Below are positions 36,871 through 39,949 of a DNA stretch of 39,949 nt, piece after piece. Below the pieces are notes generated by a model. It made no database searches, was not told the origin of the DNA, and saw only the letters and a list, made by a program, of their open reading frames with translations. The position numbers were made by a program, and so were the translations under genes. The stretch's first letter is position 1, and each line of letters starts with the position of its first letter. The DNA comes from Alphaproteobacteria bacterium (GTDB taxonomy: Bacteria > Pseudomonadota > Alphaproteobacteria > UBA6615). The stretch lies in contig JABJAG010000042.1 of assembly GCA_018666195.1 (NCBI GenBank), positions 1-39,949 of the forward strand, given 5' to 3'.

Positions 36871-37565
36871 GCGGCACCTCTGCGATGGACCAAAATCATC
36901 GAAAAATACGGCGCTTTCGCATCCTCCAGTTCCGTGAGCGGGCTGTGGTTCTCATCGGCCATGGTGGCGTGTTCGATATACTCCGCGCTGTCGGCCAGCC
37001 CCATGTTGTCAAGCACAGCACGGATTCGCGGTAAGTGTCGGCCCACCTTGATGATTGCTGCCGCATCGGTGGCGGCCAGTCTCTCGCGCAACACGTCGTC
37101 GGGCAGGGTGGCGGGAATAACAGTCAGGACATCGTTCAGCGCGGCAAGTGGCTTGCGCGAGACGGCAGCGCAGGCTGTGAGCGAGGATACGCCGGGTACC
37201 ACCTCGACAGGCCATTGCTCGGATAGTCGGGCAAACAGATACATGAACGAACCATAGAAGAATGGGTCACCCTCGCAGAGGATTGCGACGTCACGGCCAG
37301 CACCAAGATGGAGGCCGATCTCTTCCGCTGCACGGTCGTACACAGCTTCTACGGGAAACCGGTTGGACGAGAGCGGCATCCGGATGGCGATTTCGGTTGT
37401 GTCCTTTGGGAGATGAGCAGCAGCAATGCGGCGCGCGAGGCTGTCACCAGTCTCTGGCGCCGGATAGGCTACAATTGGGACACTGGCGAGAATTCGCGCA
37501 CCTTTGAGTGTCATGAGTTCGGGGTCACCGGGCCCGACGCCGATACCGATTGCAGTTCCGGTCAT
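36861..37565 (-). CDS. cobI: Precorrin-2/cobalt-factor II C20-methyltransferase
   Basis: The protein has 234 residues. The start MTGTAIGIGVGPGDPELMTLKGARIL, then VAILCEGDPFFYGSFMYLF and VVPGVSSLTACAA, identify CobI/CbiL, which methylates C20. The ATG at 37565 overlaps the cobL stop (ATGA); an ATG 18 bases upstream lies inside cobL. It is followed by the CbiG-CobJ fusion with overlap, so the two consecutive ring steps are coupled. Confidence 0.94.
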   Translation of the reverse strand: MTGTAIGIGVGPGDPELMTLKGARILASVPIVAYPAPETGDSLARRIAAAHLPKDTTEIAIRMPLSSNRFPVEAVYDRAAEEIGLHLGAGRDVAILCEGDPFFYGSFMYLFARLSEQWPVEVVPGVSSLTACAAVSRKPLAALNDVLTVIPATLPDDVLRERLAATDAAAIIKVGRHLPRIRAVLDNMGLADSAEYIEHATMADENHSPLTELEDAKAPYFSMILVHRRGAAWA

Positions 37566-38782
37566 GGTTTGACGACCGACCATTGGGTGACCGGCATTGC
37601 CGGTCGCCAGCCGGTCAGGCCGCCGACAGGGTCAGCATGACTGATGGCAATTCGTACGAGATCACCACCCAGCTTTGCATGGGCGTTCAGCACCGCGCGC
37701 TCGCCTTCGAGTGTGACCACATTGGCCACAAGGCGCCCGCCGGTTCCAAGTCGCTCCCAGACAGTTTTGATCAACCCGCTCCCGGAAATGCCTCCGCCGA
37801 GGAAGACCGCATCCGGATCATCGAGTTCGGGCAGGGCGCTTTCGATCTCTGCTGTGACGATATTGAGAAAAGGGGCGCCCAGCCGACACGCATTCTGAGC
37901 CATAATTGCGCTGCGTGATGGCGTGTGTTCGACCGCGCTCGCCCGGGCACCCTGACCCTGTACATCTTGCACAGTCCGCAGCCATTCGATGGCTACGGAA
38001 CCGCAACCAGCGCCCAGATCCCAGAGATGCTGGCCCGGCAACGGGGCCAATGCCGCGATTGTTGCGGCGCGGACAATGCGTTTGGTGAGCTGACCGTCAT
38101 GCAGAAACGCGTCATCCGGGAGGCCCGTCGCGGGTGAGTAATAGCGTGCGTCCGGCCCGGCCTTACATTCCACAGCAATCGTGTTCAGGTTTTCAATATT
38201 GGTTGCGTCCCAGGCATCTGCTCTGCATGTACGGACGGCTGCGTTCTCTGCCCCCATGTTTTCGAACACTGTCAGCTGACTGGGGCCGAATCCGGCATGG
38301 CACAAGGTTGTGGCGACCTGCCCGGGAGTCGTGCCGTCATGGCTGAGAATTAGCAAGCGCCGATTGGGCAGTAGATGATGGTTCAGCAGCTCGAGAGGAC
38401 GACCGTGAAGCGTGAGGCAGGTGCAACCGTGCAGCGGCCATGCCATGCGCGCCGCCGCCAGACTGAATGCCCCGGGTGCCGGGACAATCGCCATATCGGT
38501 TGGCGCAAAATGCCGGGCCAGTGTGGACCCAATGCCGAAAGACATGGGGTCACCCGTTGCCAGAACCACCACGCGCTGGTCTCGGGCTGCATTGATCTCA
38601 CGCACAATTCCGTCGAGCGGGAATTTCCAGGCAAGTTTGCGGGCGTCGTCATTGGCGACCATCGCGAGATGACGTTCGCCACCGACCAGTAGTTCAGCAC
38701 TCGCAATCAGTGTGCGGGCGGGACCCGATAGATCATCCAGACCACCGGCGCCAATTCCGACGATTTTCAGCCAGGCACTCAT
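37562..38782 (-). CDS. cobL: Precorrin-6Y C5,15-methyltransferase, decarboxylating (CbiE-CbiT fusion)
   Basis: The protein has 406 residues. The N-terminal CbiE-type methyltransferase (about 1-205) starts WLKIVGIGAGGLDDLSGPAR and has VLATGDPMSFGIGSTL. The C-terminal CbiT-type domain (about 215-406) has DDAFLHDGQLTKRIVRAATI and the SAM motif LWDLGAGCGSVAIEW. It methylates C5 and C15 and decarboxylates the C12 side chain. The start overlaps the cobH stop by four bases. Confidence 0.95.
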   Translation of the reverse strand: MSAWLKIVGIGAGGLDDLSGPARTLIASAELLVGGERHLAMVANDDARKLAWKFPLDGIVREINAARDQRVVVLATGDPMSFGIGSTLARHFAPTDMAIVPAPGAFSLAAARMAWPLHGCTCLTLHGRPLELLNHHLLPNRRLLILSHDGTTPGQVATTLCHAGFGPSQLTVFENMGAENAAVRTCRADAWDATNIENLNTIAVECKAGPDARYYSPATGLPDDAFLHDGQLTKRIVRAATIAALAPLPGQHLWDLGAGCGSVAIEWLRTVQDVQGQGARASAVEHTPSRSAIMAQNACRLGAPFLNIVTAEIESALPELDDPDAVFLGGGISGSGLIKTVWERLGTGGRLVANVVTLEGERAVLNAHAKLGGDLVRIAISHADPVGGLTGWRPAMPVTQWSVVKP

Positions 38783-39423
38783 CGGGGGCTTCCGGCTTTG
38801 CGCGCCAATGCATTGATTGTTGCGGCTGCGACGGCGCTGCCACCACGGCGTCCCTGCAGCGCGATGAAGGGTGTGGGTGCTGCTGCGACCAGTGCGGATT
38901 TTGATTCTGCGGCGCCGATATAACCAACCGGCATGCCGATGATCACAGCGGGTTTGGGGCCGCCTGCCGCGAGATTTTCCAGCAGGCGGTACAATGCGGT
39001 TGGGGCATTGCCGATGACAACAACGGCGCCCTCGAGGAAACTTTCCCAGAGATCAACGGCGGCAGCCGATCGTGTGGTCTGACCGCGTGCTGCATTTCCA
39101 GCGACGCTGCCCAGTCCCAGGGTACATATCACCCGATTTCGGGCGGGGAGGGCGTTGCGGATGACGCCGTCGGCAAGCATGCGGGCGTCGGCGATCACGG
39201 GTGCACCTGCAGACAGGGCATCACAACAGGCGGTTCCCGCTCCGTCAGACCAGACCAGATCATCAATGGCCCCGGCATCACCGATGGCGTGTGCCACTCG
39301 CAGCGCGACGTCCTGCAGGTCGTCGGGGATGTGCGACAGGTCTGATTCGTCGCGGATTGCGGCGAATGATGCGGCATAGATCGCGTCAGGGTCGCGAATA
39401 TGGTCGTAGCTGACTTCGGTCAT
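38779..39423 (-). CDS. cobH: Precorrin-8X methylmutase
   Basis: The protein has 214 residues. The pattern DPDAIYAASFAAIRDESDL, the catalytic histidine H45 (LRVAHAIGDAG), VIADARMLADGVI and the C-terminal PAVIIGMPVGYIGAAESKSAL and FIALQGRRGGSAVAAATINAL are typical. It moves a methyl group from C11 to C12, giving hydrogenobyrinate or cobyrinate. It starts 21 bp after the cbiX stop. Confidence 0.95.
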   Translation of the reverse strand: MTEVSYDHIRDPDAIYAASFAAIRDESDLSHIPDDLQDVALRVAHAIGDAGAIDDLVWSDGAGTACCDALSAGAPVIADARMLADGVIRNALPARNRVICTLGLGSVAGNAARGQTTRSAAAVDLWESFLEGAVVVIGNAPTALYRLLENLAAGGPKPAVIIGMPVGYIGAAESKSALVAAAPTPFIALQGRRGGSAVAAATINALARKAGSPR

Positions 39424-39444
39424 GGCTTGCGCGTTCGATCCCTG

Positions 39445-39949
39445 TCAGTCGCCCTCGGCCGGGAGGGTCTTGGGGCCGTGCGGGTGATCGGCATGGGGGT
39501 AGGGGTGATGACCATGATCGTGGCTGTGGTCATGATCATGGGTGTGATCGTGCGTATGACAGTGCCCGTGATCATGCGCATGACCATCGTCGCTGCCTGT
39601 GCCGATACCTTCGACATGGTGATGATGGCTTTCCTGCGCCAGTCCGACTTCGGCTTCGAAACCAAGGACCTGTTCGCGATACTTGCACATCTGGCAATTC
39701 ATCAGATTGGTACCTTCACCGATCTCGATCACTCTGTCTGCGAAGGTTTCAAGCACCTGTGGATGATCGTTGAGATATGGCGCTTTCACGAACTGGAATT
39801 CGGGATGGGCTGCCGCGACCAGATCGGTGTGATCATAGATGCGTTTGATCAGGATGCCGGTGAACAGAAAATACGGGAACACCACAATACGTTTGTAGCC
39901 CAGCTTGACGGCGTGCTCGAGGGCTGGCTGGACCAACGGGAAAGTCACA
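39445..39949 (-). CDS. cbiX: CbiX-type sirohydrochlorin cobaltochelatase, C-terminal part
   Basis: The gene runs off the right edge; 167 C-terminal residues are visible. VTFPLVQPALEHAVKLGYKRIVVFPYFLFTGILIKRIYD is the second chelatase repeat. MNCQMCKYR (83-91 of the visible part) is the MxCxxC motif tied to an Fe-S cluster in long CbiX. The tail holds about 21 histidines in 50 residues, in HDH and HTH runs, a feature also known for long CbiX and thought to hold or deliver cobalt. CbiX inserts cobalt into sirohydrochlorin, the entry step of the cobalt-early route. It leads the cbiX-cobH-cobL-cobI-cobJ set. Confidence 0.92.
   Translation of the reverse strand, partial: VTFPLVQPALEHAVKLGYKRIVVFPYFLFTGILIKRIYDHTDLVAAAHPEFQFVKAPYLNDHPQVLETFADRVIEIGEGTNLMNCQMCKYREQVLGFEAEVGLAQESHHHHVEGIGTGSDDGHAHDHGHCHTHDHTHDHDHSHDHGHHPYPHADHPHGPKTLPAEGD

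Noticed and set aside
39450-39630. Short tandem repeats as a CRISPR array
   Set aside because: The repeats are in-frame His/Asp codons of cbiX, without spacers or constant repeat length.

Overview
The window looks like a chromosomal segment of a GC-rich alphaproteobacterium, most like the Rhodospirillales. The support is an Irr-type Fur regulator, the order rpsT-dnaA-dnaN-recF-gyrB, the ubiE-ubiB-coaBC-dut group back to back with mutM, and alphaproteobacterial styles of DnaA and CoaBC. I cannot name the genus. I saw no rRNA, tRNA, insertion sequence, prophage or CRISPR array.

Region 1 (1-4723, mostly plus): the 3' end of irr, then rubrerythrin behind a promoter that carries an Irr-box-like palindrome, then a two-cluster Fe-S oxidoreductase and a DUF3501 protein. 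A secreted SH3-domain gene converges on this group, and a D-2-hydroxyacid dehydrogenase follows. A mosaic of three palindromic repeats (4766-4895) separates it from region 2.

Region 2 (4937-11452, minus): ubiE-ubiB (ubiquinone synthesis), then coaBC-dut-rrf2-cysK-moeB (coenzyme A, dUTPase, an Rrf2 regulator beside cysteine synthase, and a MoeB-type E1 enzyme). Short gaps and overlaps suggest two transcripts.

Region 3 (11576-23233, plus): mutM, a small secreted unknown, an enoyl-CoA hydratase and rpsT with a clear promoter and terminator. A 0.57 kb AT-rich non-coding stretch follows, then dnaA, dnaN, recF, gyrB and a bifunctional class A penicillin-binding protein. The dnaN upstream region carries two GANTC-N5-GANTC pairs around a candidate promoter.

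Region 4 (23237-28041): an orphan YnjD-like ABC ATPase coupled to a Bcr/CflA-type exporter (minus), a divergent pair of coupled paralogous EamA transporters (plus), and a DHDPS-family aldolase (minus).

Region 5 (28096-39949): a cobalamin (corrin ring) cluster. It holds cobA, a three-helix membrane protein, cobB and a YcgN-type protein (minus); cbiD and cobK (plus); cobM (minus); and cbiX, cobH, cobL, cobI and a CbiG-CobJ fusion (minus). An exported ankyrin protein and a lipoprotein sit among them. CbiX, CbiD and full-length CbiG are markers of the cobalt-early route, and cobF, cobG and cobN are not in the window. No cobalamin riboswitch was recognised.
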